A stretch of 23,239 nucleotides of DNA, taken from NCBI GenBank assembly GCA_964372145.1, contig CAYJPM010000011.1, forward strand, positions 1 to 23,239, in the 5' to 3' direction. This DNA comes from CAKOSP01 sp964372145 (GTDB lineage: Bacteria; Bacillota_I; Bacilli_A; RF39; UBA660). Numbering within the stretch: position 1 is the first letter of the stretch; each line of letters begins with the position of its first letter. Made by a program: the position numbers and the translations under genes. This document shows positions 23,116 through 23,239 of this stretch, piece after piece. The notes beneath the pieces are model-generated. The model was not told where the DNA came from and did not search any database. It saw nothing but the letters and a program-made list of their open reading frames with translations.

Positions 23116-23146
23116 ATTATGTATAAAAAAGATTTACTTATATCAA
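23116..23146 (-). promoter_or_regulatory. possible antisense promoter inside the peptide gene
   Basis: Minus strand TTGATA at 23141-23146, with TACATA after 17 nt or CATAAT after 19 nt. Transcription would start near 23110 and run left across the peptide leader. The -10 or the spacing is off consensus in each reading. Confidence 0.4.
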
Positions 23147-23199
23147 TTTTATTTATAATCATCATTTGTTTGATAGCCTCTTTATATAAAGCTATATAA
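23119..23199 (+). CDS. 26-residue hydrophobic peptide, candidate type I toxin
   Basis: The ORF reads MYKKDLLISILFIIII, then CLIASLYKAI and a TAA stop. Charged KK at the N-terminus, one stretch of about 18 hydrophobic residues and a terminal lysine indicate a single membrane helix, the build of type I toxins such as Ibs, TisB, Fst and the TxpA/BsrG group, although I see no direct sequence match to any of them. It has a perfect AAAGGAGG ribosome site, its own consensus promoter, a structured leader of about 70 nt, and hairpins on both sides. Expected action, if it is a toxin, is membrane damage when antisense control fails. A leader peptide or small membrane regulator is the alternative. Confidence 0.65.
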   Translation: MYKKDLLISILFIIIICLIASLYKAI

Positions 23200-23200
23200 C

Positions 23201-23238
23201 AAAAAAAGCACTTAATTCACTGATATGAATTAGGTGCT
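23201..23238. terminator. strong hairpin after the 26-residue peptide gene
   Basis: 13-bp stem AGCACTTAATTCA (23207-23219) with 23226-23238, one G-T pair, 6-nt loop. On the minus strand it is followed by seven T's (23201-23207), so it surely ends a minus-strand gene beyond the window. The plus-strand 3' side is cut off, so whether it also ends the peptide mRNA cannot be seen. Confidence 0.75.
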
Positions 23239-23239
23239 A

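Overview
The window is AT-rich (roughly a quarter G+C by eye) and looks like a draft contig from an uncultured, gut-type Bacilli/Mollicutes-related bacterium, for example the RF39 group. That placement is an inference from base composition, compact gene layout and protein style. TGG encodes tryptophan, and miaB and the cysteine desulfurase end in TGA, so the code is standard and not the Mycoplasma code. Ten Ns at 20572-20581 mark an assembly gap.

Layout. Nearly everything is on the minus strand, apart from rnr and a tiny peptide gene at the right edge. From left to right: the 5' part of a tRNA-dihydrouridine synthase gene (1-346); a three-gene cassette read right to left, DUF1292/YrzB-like, a 265-residue coiled-coil protein and a 75-residue protein (1708 to 404), with its own promoter and terminator; miaB (1761-3155); a 366-bp non-coding stretch with a 103-bp inverted-repeat element and a decayed ORF; serS (3522-4808); a superfamily 2 helicase with helicase-associated repeats that is broken by a one-base frameshift (4876-7526); a SufS-type cysteine desulfurase (7549-8739); a membrane-bound hybrid histidine kinase (8816-10609); and a HAD-PlsC fusion (10659-11987). 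The last diverges from rnr (12156-14405). rnr converges on addA, which overlaps addB (14418-19761). After that come an unknown gene carrying the N-gap (19836-20666), a 27-residue membrane peptide gene (20721-20804) and a U32-family protein (20809-22965).

Functions. Most named genes are housekeeping: tRNA or rRNA modification (dus, miaB, U32), serine charging, RNA decay (rnr), double-strand-break processing (addAB), sulfur mobilisation and phospholipid synthesis. Promoters resemble the sigma-A consensus. Intrinsic terminators often overlap the stop codon of the gene they end, and the next promoter is often embedded in the preceding terminator.

Most interesting regions. (1) The right edge (22981-23239) looks like an undescribed type I toxin-antitoxin module: a consensus promoter, a leader that can hide its own perfect Shine-Dalgarno sequence, a 26-residue hydrophobic peptide, and an antisense promoter plus orphan terminator that would make a roughly 125-nt RNA covering the leader. 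(2) The five-repeat helicase is split at a run of five A's. (3) The HAD-PlsC fusion, the reduced AddAB, the probably leaderless U32 mRNA and the DUF1292 cassette are secondary points.
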